From Sorghum bicolor (taxonomy: Eukaryota; Streptophyta; Magnoliopsida; Poales; Poaceae), in assembly GCF_000003195.3 (NCBI RefSeq), contig NC_012876.2, positions 61,126,407 to 61,190,406 of the forward strand: a stretch of DNA of 64,000 nt. The letters run 5' to 3'. Positions within the stretch are counted from its first letter, which is position 1; every line of letters begins with the position of its first letter. The notes under the pieces are model-generated. The model had not been told where the DNA came from. It saw nothing but the letters and a program-made list of their open reading frames with translations, and did no database searches. Both the position numbers and the translations under genes were made by a program. Below are positions 33,318-45,700 of this stretch, in pieces.

Positions 33318-35524
33318 GTGCTTAGAGCTTTTGGAGGAGAAAATGTTCCCGTCTGGCCTGCCACAGCCCAAGCCCGTCCCGTCCCGTCCCGTCCGGCCCA
33401 GCGGCCCACCACCACTACTCTCCCAAAGCTTGTACCCCTCGCATCGCGTGCGCGCCGCTCCCTGTCTCTTGTGGCGACGGACGACTGGGCGCCCTCCGCC
33501 GCTGCCGACGCCCGACGGCGCCCTATAGCAGGTGCCCAGGTCTCCAGCTTCGGTCACTTCGCCGGCGACGAGCACTCACCAGGTATAAGCTCACCCATTC
33601 TCTTCCTTTCCTTCTGTGCGAAACTGATCCCTTTATTTGGGCTTACCACCCGAATCTGAGCAGTATTCTCTCACAATAAATCAGCCAACAGTACAAATCA
33701 GTCAACAATACTTTCTGCCCCCAAACAAACAAGGCGCCGCTGATGCTGCTCAGGTGGCTTTGGCTCTTGATTTTGCTATTGTATATACTCTGCTAAGGCC
33801 TTGTTTAGTTAACCCAAAAACCAAAAAGTTTTTAAGATTTTTTGTCACATCGAATCTTTCGGCACATGCATTAAGCATTAAATATAGACGAAAATAAAAA
33901 CTAATTGCACAGTTTAATTGTAAATCGCGAGACGAATCTTTTGATCCTAATTAGTCCATGATTGGACAATATTTGCCACAAACAAACGAAAGTGATACAG
34001 TAGCAAAATCCAAAATCTTTTCGTATCTAAGTTGTGCTAGGCGTGCCTGATAGGATGTATATTGGAGTTTGGATATAAATATATAATGCTTCATATGTAG
34101 AGTTCTAGACATGTGCATGTGTATAATTCATCTTTGGTTTTTGAATGTTGCAGAGCCTAGAGGTAGAGGGGCCATTTCTTGTTTTGGAGAGCCTCCACTC
34201 CTCCCTGTGAACAAGAGGGCACGTAAGTCCGCTCTCTCGCTCGTGAGAGATCAGGCGAAGGTGGGAGCTCTGAAGCATCTGACTCTGGGCTCTTCCAAGA
34301 CGGCCGGGCGGAACTCGTCAGGGCGCATCACCTCTTACCACCGTGGCGGAGGGGCCAAGAGGTTGCAGAGGAAAGTTGATGTGAAGAGGGGCACCTCTTC
34401 CCTTGGCATTGTGGAGCGGATCGAGTATGACCCGAATCGCTCCTCTAGCATTGCTTTGGTGCGATGGGTTCAAGGGGTGCATTTTCGCCGCCCCAAGGCT
34501 CTGCAAGAGCTCAGTGCCAAGCCTCAGATACTGGAATCTGTCACTGCTTATGTCTCCGGCCGGTTTCCCCGTGCGGCATTGTCTGGTAGAGTGCATAAGG
34601 AAAAGAAAGCTTCTGCACTGTACTCTTCTCTGGGCAATGCATGGAGATATTGCATCTGTTAAATCTGGTGGGAGCTTACCTAGGATAGCATTAGCTGGTG
34701 CCAAGCCCACTTTCTTTGCTCAAGTCAGAGGAAATGAAGAAGGAAAACAGACATTCTCTCTTTCTGGAATTAAAAAATGGGCGACAGATAATGTGCTTTG
34801 GACACAAAGAATGAAGCGTCAAGCTGCTCTCTCTTGGCAGAATGATCTGAAGAAGAAACATTTGGTTCAGACACAAGCTAACCGCTTCAGTAGCTTGGCA
34901 GCGAAGTCTATTGGTATGAGTAAAGGGGCAAAGGGAAAGGGTGATCTTGTACCAGTATCTTATGTATTGGCCAGTCACCAATGCATGCCATGTAGTACAG
35001 TGATGAACTATGATTCCTCAAAACCTTCTAAGAGTCCAGCCTCTTCGCCGTATTCCTCATCTAATCAGTTTGATATAATTGATCTCAACTCAAAGGTTGG
35101 AAATTGCATACCACTAGCGAATGCAAGAATTGGAACATGGGTGCATAATATTGAATGTCGTCCTGGTCAGGGTGGGAAGATTGTCCGAGCAGCTGGTACA
35201 TATGCTAAAGTAGTCCAGGAGCCAGATGCACAGTGTGTTCTGCGCCTTCCTTCAGGTGCTGAGAAAATTGTGGATTCAAAATGCCATGCTACAATTGGTA
35301 TAGTCTCCAATCCAAGCCATGGCACACGCAAACTAAGAAAGGCAGGGCATAGCCGGTGGTTAGGCAGACGCCCTATTGTCCGTGGTGTTGCTATGAATCC
35401 TGTGGATCATCCCCATGGTGGAGGCGAGGGACGTACCAAAGGAGGCAGGCCTTCAGTTTCTCCTTGGGGAAAGCCCACTAAAGCAGGGTACCGTTCGCCA
35501 AGTGTGGCTAGCCGTAAAGCTTAG
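33318..35524 (+). CDS. RPL2: Mitochondrial ribosomal protein L2 (uL2m), nuclear copy; apparent frameshift
   Basis: A 5' exon (33318-33582, donor CACCAG/GTATAA) starts [20 protein letters not shown] and is Arg-rich and acid-poor, like a mitochondrial presequence. It joins in phase to exon 2 at 34154 (acceptor TTGCAG). Exon 2 holds the N-half of bacterial-type L2 ([59 protein letters not shown]), a diverged middle, and the C-half ([76 protein letters not shown]). The two halves are in different frames. Homology passes from SALYSSLG into [12 protein letters not shown] at 34636, where one extra A breaks the frame. About 545 codons in all. In some plants rpl2 is still in mitochondrial DNA, so this looks like an organelle-to-nucleus transfer. 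The shift may be a sequence error, a null allele, or be removed by an intron I could not define. Confidence 0.8.
33797..34031 (+). mobile_element. MITE, GGCCTTGTTTAG family, in RPL2 intron
   Basis: Left end GGCCTTGTTTAGTTAACCC is preceded by TAA (33794-33796); the right end is degraded after AATCTTTTCGTATCTAA. It occupies over a third of the 571-bp intron. Confidence 0.75.
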
Positions 35525-38288
35525 TGTCCTGTAACAGAAGTCATATGGAATGGCCCTTCTTTTTTGTTTGAGATCTTGTAGTTGAGAAAATAACAAACAG
35601 ATGGTTTTGATACGGAGAATTCGCATATATCATCTTGGTTGTGATGTAGGAACCAGACAACAAAGAAGTGATGTTTTCAATCCAATGTTTGTTAGTATTG
35701 TATTTTCTTTTTGCAGAAATTTATGTATTTCCTATGTGATATGCCTTGTTTTGTGGTTTATCAGATCTGATTAGTGATTTGTTTTTTTATTCCTTTTCCT
35801 CTGTATCCTATGGAAAATTAGGTTGTGGACTTGTGGTGCCACTGTTCCGATTAAGAAGAGATGTTCTTGTCTTTTAGGCCAAAGCTCAGGTTGGTATTTT
35901 GACCATGGTATCCTGTGCAGACTATTTCAAGACAGGAGTTCCGATTTGTTATGAACATAGTATGAACTTGGAAATATTGATGCAGATAGTCTAACTTCTG
36001 TGTATTACAAGTTACAACTGAAGGTTATGTAACACGAAACAAAAAATAAATAAATAATATGTGTGGACAACTTTTATATTACCTAGTACTATTCTAATGC
36101 TTATTAAAACAAAATATGAGCATATGATTATTTTTATTTTCGAAATATGTTTTTCTTATCATGTACTTTGCCCATGAATTGGTTCTCTCTCCTGGTCTCT
36201 TCCTGCTAGCCAACGCCACGGCAACCTTCTTTGCCTGTGGTCTCGACTCCATATTCTCTGCTTGTGTTTTCATCTTAAAGTGATTGTTTAATTGACAAAG
36301 AAACATCAAGTGTTAATTTGGTTAGTAAGAAAATTATCGTTAGTGTAATATTCAAGCACAAAAGTTGGCGCCTTCCTCCCACTACTCCATTCGACTAGTT
36401 TCTTCAAACTTGCCTGTGCAGTTTCCTCAGATTTTTACACTACAAAAACATCTGAAACGGCCTGGGCTCGCAGTAATATTAGTTTGATCTCTTCCTCCCA
36501 GCATCATCTCCTTATCCCTGTAACTGCGTGCAACTTTGTGGAATATGGCATTGAACGCGTTAGATCATCTTCCTGTAAAACTGATGGTTTTAGCTGTGGT
36601 TGAAGCACAAGATGCTGATTTTTCCTGTGGCAATGGTGGTTGACAAGGAACAAAGCTAATGCAGGAAAAACAATCTGAGATCTGCAGCTCTACCATCAGA
36701 TGGAACTGGGGAAGATTCAGAACATGTCCACATCAACAAGCCTGAGACAGGGTCCTAAATGGAAGCCACCACAGTTTGATTACTACAAGATTATCAGAAC
36801 AACGGCAACGGAGAAAGGAGTTTTGTTATAAGAATTTAAGAAATGTGGAGATGTACTTGAGGTAGGGATTGAGAAGTTGCAGACTTGCATGCAGAGGCTC
36901 AAGCAACGTTAAGGAGCCTGGCTCTTCAATCCTCGGTGAATTACTCAAAACGTCAAAATGGGACCGGAATCCATACGGGATTGTGTTTAGATAAATTCTA
37001 GGCTTAATGCTTTCTGAGTTTTGCACTTGCTTAGCTTCGGTTCGTAACAGATGTTTATGTTCCGTTGCCCCAGTGACTCAAAACGTGTTTATGGACTATA
37101 TACAACAAACTTTGTAATTCACAATTGGTCCCTGACGATTAGTATCTACCAATGCAAAGGAAAGCTCTCGTTTCCGAGTTTTTCTTAAAAAAATATTATG
37201 TTGTGAGACTTTTTTTTAGAATTACACACTCCAATACCACATTCCCACCACAACACTACTCTCGCCAACCTAAATAATACGTCTTACTTTTTGAGAAGTC
37301 ATTTTTTAAAGTTTAACTACATTTAAATTTCTACTTCCTAATATGTTTGTTATAAAAATATTCTATTATTAGTCACTTATTACGTGTTATTATAAGTATC
37401 AATACATTTTCATATATTTTAACTTCGTTAATCTCTAAGATTTATTTGCTCAATCTTAAAAATTTCATAGGAGTAGAGTTTGTATACGTACATTCATAGG
37501 GTAGGTACATGTGTGTTATGGACATCTGCGTTATGTTGAGTTATTCTAAAAAAGGATCTAAAAAGTACAAGACCTTAACAAATAAAATTATAAAGTGCAA
37601 GCTCTTTTGGATACTCACATTCTCCATAGAAATTGGAGGGGGTTGAGATCCTGTGGGAAATAAACTAAGTTTTTTCTCTATTTCCTTCAATCTCTATGAG
37701 CCATCGGGAAGAGTCCTCGTGAATTTAAGAATTCCTGTCCGGGAAGAGTATAAAACCACGGGTCACCAGCCCACCACGGGCTCACGTCTGAGGGCCCTCG
37801 CTTTTTTTTTTGGCACGACACGCTGTGTTCTTGGGTTGTTGCGACTGAATATTATCAGAGAGCGCGTGCACGGTTCCGTTCCGTGAATAATTTACATAGA
37901 TAGATATGGGCGATGCCAGACTGGGAGTACGTAGATGCAAGCCTTGCAAGCGCAGGTGGCGGCGTGGGCGCGTGGCCGGCGTGACGCGAACAAAGAATAC
38001 TACGCGTGTGCAGCATGAGTATCTTGGCTATTGTTATTCTCTCAACCTAGGTCGTCGCCTCTCTGTCGTCCAGCAGCTCAAGCGTAAAAAAATTACATAG
38101 AGGTTTGTGCTGATCAAATATTTTAAAAACTAATTAGATTTATAAAAAAACTATTAATATTTATACTATATACACGGCAGCGCTATTCTACACCGCAAGT
38201 TAAAATTGAGGAGAAAAAAATACTGAACAGTACTGGAAAGCGTTCAGTATCATCTAGTACAACACCCTGGACATAGAGAGAGAGAGAG
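35525..38288. other. Gene-free AT-rich stretch
   Basis: RPL2 3' flank, then AT-rich spacer. 37720-38090 is locally GC-richer with short open frames but no recognised product. Confidence 0.5.
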
Positions 38289-38605
38289 AAATGGCTAGAG
38301 ACAGGATAGAGAAGCAGGGGACCAGGCCCAACTAAAGGTTGAAGACAAGGGTACAAAAAACATTTACCTTCATAATTCTCTCTCTTAAAGTATGAGAAAT
38401 AAATAAAATAATCAATATGATGTGTTATGACAAATATACATACTTTCTTAATGGTATTGGGCATTTTTTTGTATCATATTGATTATTTTATTTATTTCTC
38501 ATACTTTAAGAGATAGAATTATGAAGGTAAATGTTTTTGGTATTTTTGTCTTCAACCTTTAGTCGGGCTTGGTCCCCTGCTTCTCCATCCTATCTCTAGC
38601 CATTT
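38289..38605. repeat. Inverted repeat, 132-bp arms, 53-bp loop
   Basis: Left arm 38289-38420 (AAATGGCTAGAGACAGGATA to AATCAATATGA) is the near-perfect reverse complement of right arm 38474-38605 (TCATATTGATTATT to TCTCTAGCCATTT). The arms are of equal length with about 10% mismatch, mostly small changes such as GGTACAAAAA against TATTTTTG. A transcript across it would fold into one long hairpin. It could be a fold-back MITE, an inverted duplication or a small-RNA precursor; no coding sequence is within. Confidence 0.88.
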
Positions 38606-40072
38606 CTATGTTCGTTCCTTCTTCCTCTGCAAGCTCCACACCGAGCTAGAGCTCACAACACTGTGGCAGAGGTCCAAGCCGAGATCCGATTCCTTTGCAT
38701 TCTCAATCACACATAGCTTGCCCATGGCACGCACAGTGCGGCAGTGAGCCCCCCATACATTCCTATGGCCGACGCGTTGTCTTCATCTCCTTCTTTGTGC
38801 CTTGCATCATATCACCACATCAAGTTCCAGTATGTTTCTCCATTGCCGATGATGAAGACATATAAGATAAGTGTGTTGAATAATCACTCAGTTTCATCTA
38901 GAACTATCGAATTAACAATTTTAATCCTTAAACTTTGTATTTTGGATATAGTTTCAATCGTGAACTAATATAGTGCATTTTAGTCCTTAAACTTTTTTAG
39001 CTCAACTTTGTCCCTTATCGTCCTACGTGGAATGCTATGCTATCATGCTTAGTTAGCCTATGACCTCCCGCGATTCAAGATGGACAATGTAATCATTGTT
39101 AGTAGTATTGTCCCCAGTAATGTGCTCAACATCTAATGTATAGCACGCTATCGATATTTATATCCGTATTTAAAATGGATGTAAATACATATATGAATAT
39201 CCTTGAATAGCTTATGGACAAACACATATTATGTACCCCAATTGGTTATTTTTACAGTTGAGCCTAACGCTAGAAATAACTTAAAGAAAAGATCAAGGTA
39301 CTAAAGCCCAACTAAACTTTTTTTTTCAACTAAATTTAGCTATTGCGGATCTAAACAGCCCACTTAGGATCGCCACCGGGGCTGTCTAAACAAGCCAGAT
39401 CCGACGGCATCGGCCGGTGCGTAGCGACCTCACAGCGTTCACCTTCCACTCCATGGTGGCGCCGTCAGCCGGTGTCGATTTCTCCGGCCGATTGGGCATC
39501 ACAAGTACTACTAGTGAGAAGCGACACGTAAGGCGGGCCCACTCCCATCGACAGGTCCAAACCAATGCCACCATATTCCATCGCTACCACCGTACGCCGG
39601 CCTGCGCGTACGGCGTGCCGCTGCCGCCCCAGCCCCCACGACCAGCAAATCCAATGAATGCCACCAATTTCCGTGCGAAAAGATCTGGCAAAGGGTCGTC
39701 CATTTTTTTAAAAAGAAAAAAATATGACACACGAAATTAAATGAGAATGTGACCGACGCCGACGCTGCGGTTCTTCGAGAGCCAGGAGCTTCGCCTGCCC
39801 GCGTCTGGTGCGCTGCGGTGCGTGTGCGTCCAAAGGGGCCCCACGCGCGCGGGCATTGTTTTTGCAGTGGATCGTCGCCGTGCCTGGACGCGACAAACGC
39901 CGCATCTCCCGTCGCGCCCCCGTCCACAGGCCGAGATGCCATCACCGTCGCGGTGGGCTGGGAAATATCGCGGGCTTCCCCGGGTATAATTTCTGCCGCC
40001 CATCACACTGCCGTACCGCACCCCCTCCCAGACGTGCACACGCACGACTGTCTGCCCGGCCTCTCCTTAGCC
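38606..40072. other. Spacer and P450 upstream region
   Basis: AT-rich to 39370, then GC-rich toward the P450 gene. A possible core promoter TATAAT lies at 39985-39990, about 85 bp before the start codon. No separate gene seen. Confidence 0.45.
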
Positions 40073-41753
40073 ATGGACGCCGCCGCCGCCGCCGCCGCAG
40101 CCTCCACCACGCTCCTCTACGGCGCGCTCCTCCTTGCAGCGTTCCTCTTCGTGGCCGCCGCCGTGCGCGGCCGCGGGAGCAAGAGCAACGCCAACGGAAA
40201 CGGCGGCGGCAGCCTCCCGCCGGGCCCCACGGGCCTGCCGCTGGTGGGCAGCCTGCCGTCGCTGGACCCTCAGCTGCACGTGTACTTCGCGCGCCTCGCG
40301 GACAGGTACGGCCCCATCTTCTCCATCCGCCTGGGCTCCAAGCTGGGCGTGGTGGTCACCTCCCCGTCCCTGGCGCGCGAGGTGCTCCGCGAGCAGGACC
40401 TCGTCTTCTCCGGCCGCGACGTCCCCGACGCGGCGCGCTCCATCTCCTACGGCGGCGGGCAGAACATCGTGTGGAACCCCGTGGGCCCCACGTGGCGGCT
40501 GCTCCGGCGGGTGTGCGTCCGGGAGATGCTCAGCCCCGCGGGGCTGGACAACGTGCACGGGCTCCGGGCGCGCGAGTTCAGGGCCACGCTCGCGCACCTC
40601 CACGCCCAGGCCGTCGCCGCCGCGCCCGTCGACGTCGGCGCGCAGATGTTCCTCACCGTCATGAACGTCATCACGGGCACGCTGTGGGGAGGGAACGTCG
40701 GCAGCGACAGCGAGCGCGCCGCGGTCGGGAAGGACTTCAGGCACCTCGTCGCCGAGATCACCGACATGCTCGGCGCGCCCAACGTGTCCGACTTCTTCCC
40801 GGCGCTCGCGCGCTTCGACCTGCAGGGCATCCGGAGGAAGTCCGACGTGCTCAAGGAGCGCTTCAACCAGATGTTCGCCAGGATCATAGAGCAGAGGATC
40901 AGCGCCGAGCGCGCCGGCGGCGAGCCCCCCGCGCCCGACTTCTTGGAGTACATGCTCAAGCTCGAGAAGGAAGGCGGCGACGGCAAGACATCCTTCACCA
41001 TGACCAACGTCAAGGCACTGCTCATGGTATGAATATGATTGATCCGTCGAGCACCTTCTAGCTGCTAATCAACCAACCTAATAATGCAGCTAATGCATCC
41101 AATAAAATGAACGGCAGGACATGGTGGTCGGAGGTACAGAAACCACGTCGAACACTGTGGAGTGGGCGATGGCGGAGCTGATGCAGAAGCCGGAGCTGAT
41201 GGCAAAGGTGCGGCAGGAGCTGGACGCGGTGGTGGGCAGGGACGCGGTAGTGGAGGAGTCGCACCTCCCGCAGCTGCACTACCTGCACGCGGTGCTCAAG
41301 GAGACGCTGCGGCTGCACCCGGCGCTGCCGCTGATGGTGCCGCACTGCCCCAGCGCCGACGCCACGGTGGGCGGCTACCGCGTCCCGGCGGGGTGCCGCG
41401 TGTTCGTCAACGTGTGGGCGATCATGAGGGACCCCGCCGTGTGGAAGGACCCGCAGGAGTTCATCCCGGAGAGGTTCCTGGGCGGCGGCGAAGGGCGCAA
41501 GTGGGACTTCAACGGCAGCGAGATGGACTACCTCCCGTTCGGGTCCGGGCGCAGGATCTGCGCTGGGATCGCCATGGCCGACCGGATGACGGCCTACTCG
41601 CTGGCCATGCTGCTGCAGGCGTTCGACTGGGAGCTGCCGGCCGGCGCGAGGCTGGAGCTGGACGAGAAGTTCGCGATCGTCATGAAGAAGGCCACGCCGC
41701 TGGTGGCCGTGCCGACGCCGAGGCTGTCCAAGCCTGAGCTCTACTCCGCCTAG
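40073..41753 (+). CDS. Cytochrome P450, CYP71 clan (CYP706-like)
   Basis: Two exons, 40073-41026 and 41118-41753, separated by a 91-bp phase-0 intron, give 529 residues. Order: Ala-rich signal anchor (about 1-32), PPGPTGLPLVGSLPSLD hinge, C-helix WRLLRRVCVREM, I-helix oxygen-activation motif GGTETTS (323-329), ExxR in KETLRLHP (E380, R383), PERF (435-438) and heme loop FGSGRRICAG with Cys466 as thiolate ligand. Length and single intron fit A-type plant P450s. The phrases SYGGGQNIVWNPVGPTWRLL and EWAMAELMQKPELM recall grass CYP706-like proteins often annotated as flavonoid 3'-monooxygenase. The substrate cannot be read from sequence. It would sit on the ER with the P450 reductase. An in-frame upstream ATG (39749) is rejected because the membrane anchor begins at 40073. 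Confidence 0.93.
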
Positions 41754-43500
41754 TCCATGTCCGTCCACGATCCACATCCACTGGAATTGGGTCATTCCAC
41801 GGCACAGAGGAATGTAGCACATTTGGCCATCTGTACTCCCTCGTGAATACGTTGTATACTGAACAGTGATGATGTTTTACAATTTTTGTCATAAACACAC
41901 AAGCCGAACTATCAATTGAAAGCTCCGAAGATGGTTAGACAAATGTGGCACGCGCGCGACAGCACCCCGTTGAGGCCATGTGCGCCAGAGAATCTGCTCT
42001 GTGCTCTCGTTATCTATATTGTTATCCGATCCATTCTTCTCAGATAGCAAGGTGTGTGGACTTTGAGGAGCAAGTTGGAGGCTGCAGTGTGCAGGGACAC
42101 CTGACTACCTGAGAGATTTGCATCTGATGTGATGGTTCGAAGTTTTAGTAAAATGGCTGCAAGTTTAATCCTTACGCTGCTGCAGACTACTGCATTCGAG
42201 ATATCTCAAGATGTCTGTGAAGTGTTCATTTCGTAGATAGTTTCATCTCAATGCAATTAATTAACATCAGAAAGTAGAATTGTTCTTTAGATATATTAAT
42301 TCCAGACTTTACATAGCAGTCCTGGTCACACACTTGCTAACATGTTTCAGACTACACTTAATAAAGAGCTTACCCCTAATTAGATCAGATTACGATAAAG
42401 CTGAGACAACAGCTTTAGTTGGCCACAAATTTACTTCCATTGTCAAAGTTGTGCGAAGCAAGAGCATAACATAAAAGGATCCTTTATTTGAGGTCCTAAT
42501 GATAAAAAAAGAAGACAACCAGCTATACCAACCTTAAAAAAGAACAAGTTTGCTATTGTTTCGACAATAATATATCCAATAGCTCTGTTGCTGACAATCT
42601 CCTGGATTGTGTTTTTACGAAAGAATATATAGATGGATAACGAGGACTAAGGCTTCTCCCTTGGCTCTTTGTCCTTGCGTTGCTATGACAAGAACTATTT
42701 AGTGCATATGCTGATACGACACGAGACAGGAACCAGTGTATTTCTGTGACATCTACATACATCTATTTATGTATATAGTGATACACTCATCCTTCGTTCA
42801 GTGCTCATAATCAACACACTCAGGAAATCAGATGGATTGCATCTCCAAAAACGATAAGCCTTGGTAAGTCTGCATGATATGGACTTATGGAGTGCTGTTC
42901 TTCCCTGATTTACAGTTGTCATATATAGTAAGTGTTTTTTGCAAAGTTAAGAGACAAAATTATGCCTTTTCGCATGGTGTGACCTCTTACGAACAATTAT
43001 GCCTTTACTTGTTCAATATTGTGTTATAAATTTTATTTGGCTCACTACATGGATTTTTAGATATTAATTAATATTTTGTAGTCCATTCATACCCTAAACA
43101 AAGGCTTTTGTCCACAACTCCACATTAAGAAAATTTGCTTATCCTTTCTTCTATATGGGTCAGTCATACATGTTCATTCAATTTCTTTTTTTTGGTAGCT
43201 ATTTCAGCTCAGATTTTTAAACTGCTGCCATCTCAATTCAGTTTGAAGGAAGGAGTGAAGTGCTTATTCAGAGATACACATGATCCTTACCATTAGCAAG
43301 GTGACAATCGAAATGTTCTTTGATTTTGATGCTACTTCATTAGGGCATCTTCACAAAATTCATCTCTCATAGTGATATGTGCATATTTCAGCAAAACATC
43401 TAATTCGAAATAGAAAATATAAAATCAGGTTGTGCCATGTCTTTTTTCTGCACATGCCTGAGATTTGTATCTGGAGCTCGAAGAAGGAGCTTCTGGTCAC
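41754..43500. other. Gene-free AT-rich stretch
   Basis: P450 3' flank and spacer. No gene, clear transposon end or repeat was recognised. Confidence 0.5.
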
Positions 43501-43604
43501 GACATGGGCCTGCTAGCCACATCTCGCGTCCTTCCGGCCTCTATTACGGCCCATGAAGGCCCAGCATCTCCCGAATCCTGATCCATCAGCACCCCATCAG
43601 GCCC

Positions 43605-43613
43605 AAACCCTAA
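43605..43613 (+). promoter_or_regulatory. Telo box with site II elements, eS19 promoter
   Basis: AAACCCTAA at 43605-43613, with a second AAACCCTAG near 43709 and several GGCCCA/TGGGCC site II-type motifs between 43500 and 43610. This pairing is typical of plant promoters for ribosomal protein and other growth-linked genes. CTATATGAA near 43668 may serve as the TATA element. Confidence 0.75.
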
Positions 43614-43770
43614 ACCCACCGCTCACCCCATCGCAACCGTCGGATCCTCCAGATGCCGAGCCCCGTCCTATATGAATCCCAGGCTCCGCCTCCGACGCCG
43701 CTCCTCCAAACCCTAGCCCCAGAGCAGCCGACACTACCTGCCCCTCTCTCGTCCGGCGGCGTTCGGCAGG

Positions 43771-44815
43771 ATGGCGGCGTCTACGGCGAGGACGGTGAAG
43801 GATGTCAACCCCCATGAGTTCGTCAAGGCCTACTCTGCCCACCTCAAGCGCTCCGGCAAGGTAACGCTGCACGACTCGCTCACTTTCCCATCTGATTCGA
43901 GGCTACATCGGCTGTTTCGCACTGCGGCAGTCAGCGGAGACGACCTTGGCCGGATCCATCGCAGAGGCTTGTTACAGCGCTGCAATTTTAGCTTATTGAA
44001 ATACATGCAATTTACTTTAGTTGTCCCTCCCATTGGTTTTACCTCAGGCTCCGCCAGCTGATGTGGTTATACCAGCGAACTGTTCTCGTGTCTGGTTTAC
44101 TCTCGTTGGACTCATACTTGGTAGATTTTCTGTTGTTGCATTAGACATGGTTTATTCCATTCAAGTCTAGATCATCTATGCAGAACAACCTGTTTGTAAA
44201 GTGTTTTTTTTTTTTGCATCGGTTGTCTGGTATTGATAATGACTATGTTCCTATGTTGTTATGTGTAATTCCTTTACAAGTATCCTTTGTCTTCTGATAG
44301 ATGGAGCTCCCAGAGTGGGTTGACATCGTGAAGACTGCGAGGTTCAAGGAGCTCCCTCCGTATGACCCTGACTGGTACTACACCAGGGCTGGTGAGGAAT
44401 TTTGTCTCTTCATAATCAAGTGTAAACTTCATTGTCCAGATTTTCTCTTCAATTAGTTCTTTAATTTTTTTTTCCTGCAGCATCCATTGCGAGGAAGATC
44501 TACCTGAGGCAAGGCATTGGTGTTGGTGGCTTCCAGAAGATTTACGGTGGCCGCCAGAGGAATGGCTCCCGCCCACCGCACTTCTGCAAGAGCAGTGGTG
44601 CCATTTCACGCAACATCCTGCAGCAGCTGCAGAAGATGGGCATCATTGATGTCGATCCCAAGGGGTAATTGAACTGCTATGTCCCAGTTGCTAATAACTT
44701 TGCCTGGTCGTGGAAGTTTGCTTATTGGATTTGGTGTTACAGTGGACGGCTCATCACGGCTCAGGGAAGGCGTGATCTGGATCAAGTGGCTGGAAGGGTT
44801 GCTGTTGAAGCTTGA
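43771..44815 (+). CDS. RPS19: 40S ribosomal protein S19 (eS19)
   Basis: Four exons, 43771-43860, 44301-44391, 44481-44664 and 44743-44815, sum to 438 bp and 145 residues with all phases matching. The protein reads [100 protein letters not shown], then [20 protein letters not shown], which is eS19 end to end at normal length. eS19 is a eukaryote- and archaea-specific protein of the small subunit head, needed for 18S rRNA maturation. The promoter has a telo box and site II motifs upstream. No oddities. Confidence 0.97.
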
Positions 44816-45254
44816 GGAGTCATCTTCAGTTTCAATGATGTCATGTTGAGATGGCTAGACTTTAATCGCACCTTTGTCATGTTTTGATGGTTGAGATGGC
44901 TAAACATTATTTTGCACTTTTGGATTAGGATTTGAGTTCAGAGAACTTTAAGATTTGATGCATCTAGCTATGTGATATCAAAACTCATTTTGGAACCAAA
45001 TATAAATATGCATGTCGTGTCTTCCTTTTGGTACAGCTCTATGTGATAATAGCCCTGGATAGATTAAGCTCTATATGTGCTGCTATTTCTTCTTAGCTGC
45101 CTAAACTGTGTTAGGTTTGTTTCGAGAGTTTATGAAAAAATATGAGCCAGTCAGTACAGTTTCATGCCATGAAAGAAGTACCTTAAGATCTCTCTTGATG
45201 TCTCCTTTGCCATCAAGCTCTCTCAATTCACGCATTGCCTCTGATATCTACTTG

Positions 45255-45498
45255 GGCCTTGTTTAGTTCTGAAAAGATATGTGATTATGGTACTGTAGCA
45301 TTTTGTTTTTATTTGACGAATATTATCCAATTATGGACTAACTAGGTTTAAAAGATTCATCTCTTGATTTACAGGCAAACTGTGCAATTAGATTTTGTTT
45401 TCGTCTATATCTAATGCTTCATGCATGTGCTTTAACATTTGATGTGATGGGGAATCTTGAAATTTTTTTAAATTTTGGGGTGAACTAAAAAAAAGGCC
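45255..45498 (+). mobile_element. MITE, GGCCTTGTTTAG family, 244 bp, TSD TTG
   Basis: GGCCTTGTTTAGTTCTG at the left and GTGAACTAAAAAAAAGGCC at the right; TTG at 45252-45254 and 45499-45501. Confidence 0.8.
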
Positions 45499-45622
45499 TT
45501 GGTACTCTTGACTAAGGTGCCCTTGAGAATTCTCCTAGCTAGCGCATTTGCAGTTGCGTCATGCTTCCATTTTTTTTTTTGCAGTTCTATACGTCATGTT
45601 TGTTTGCCTGATAAGTTAAGAT

Positions 45623-45700
45623 AGAAAGTATTGTTGGCTGATTTATTGTGAGAGAATAGAAAGTATTGTTGGCTGATTTATTGTGAGAGAAAAATACTGT
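45623..45700 (+). repeat. 35-bp tandem duplication
   Basis: AGAAAGTATTGTTGGCTGAT followed by TTATTGTGAGAGAA occurs twice in succession. Confidence 0.8.

Noticed and set aside
39749..40072. Upstream extension of the P450 reading frame
   Set aside because: The extra 108 residues have no P450 feature; the membrane anchor starts at 40073 and a TATA-like element lies within the extension.
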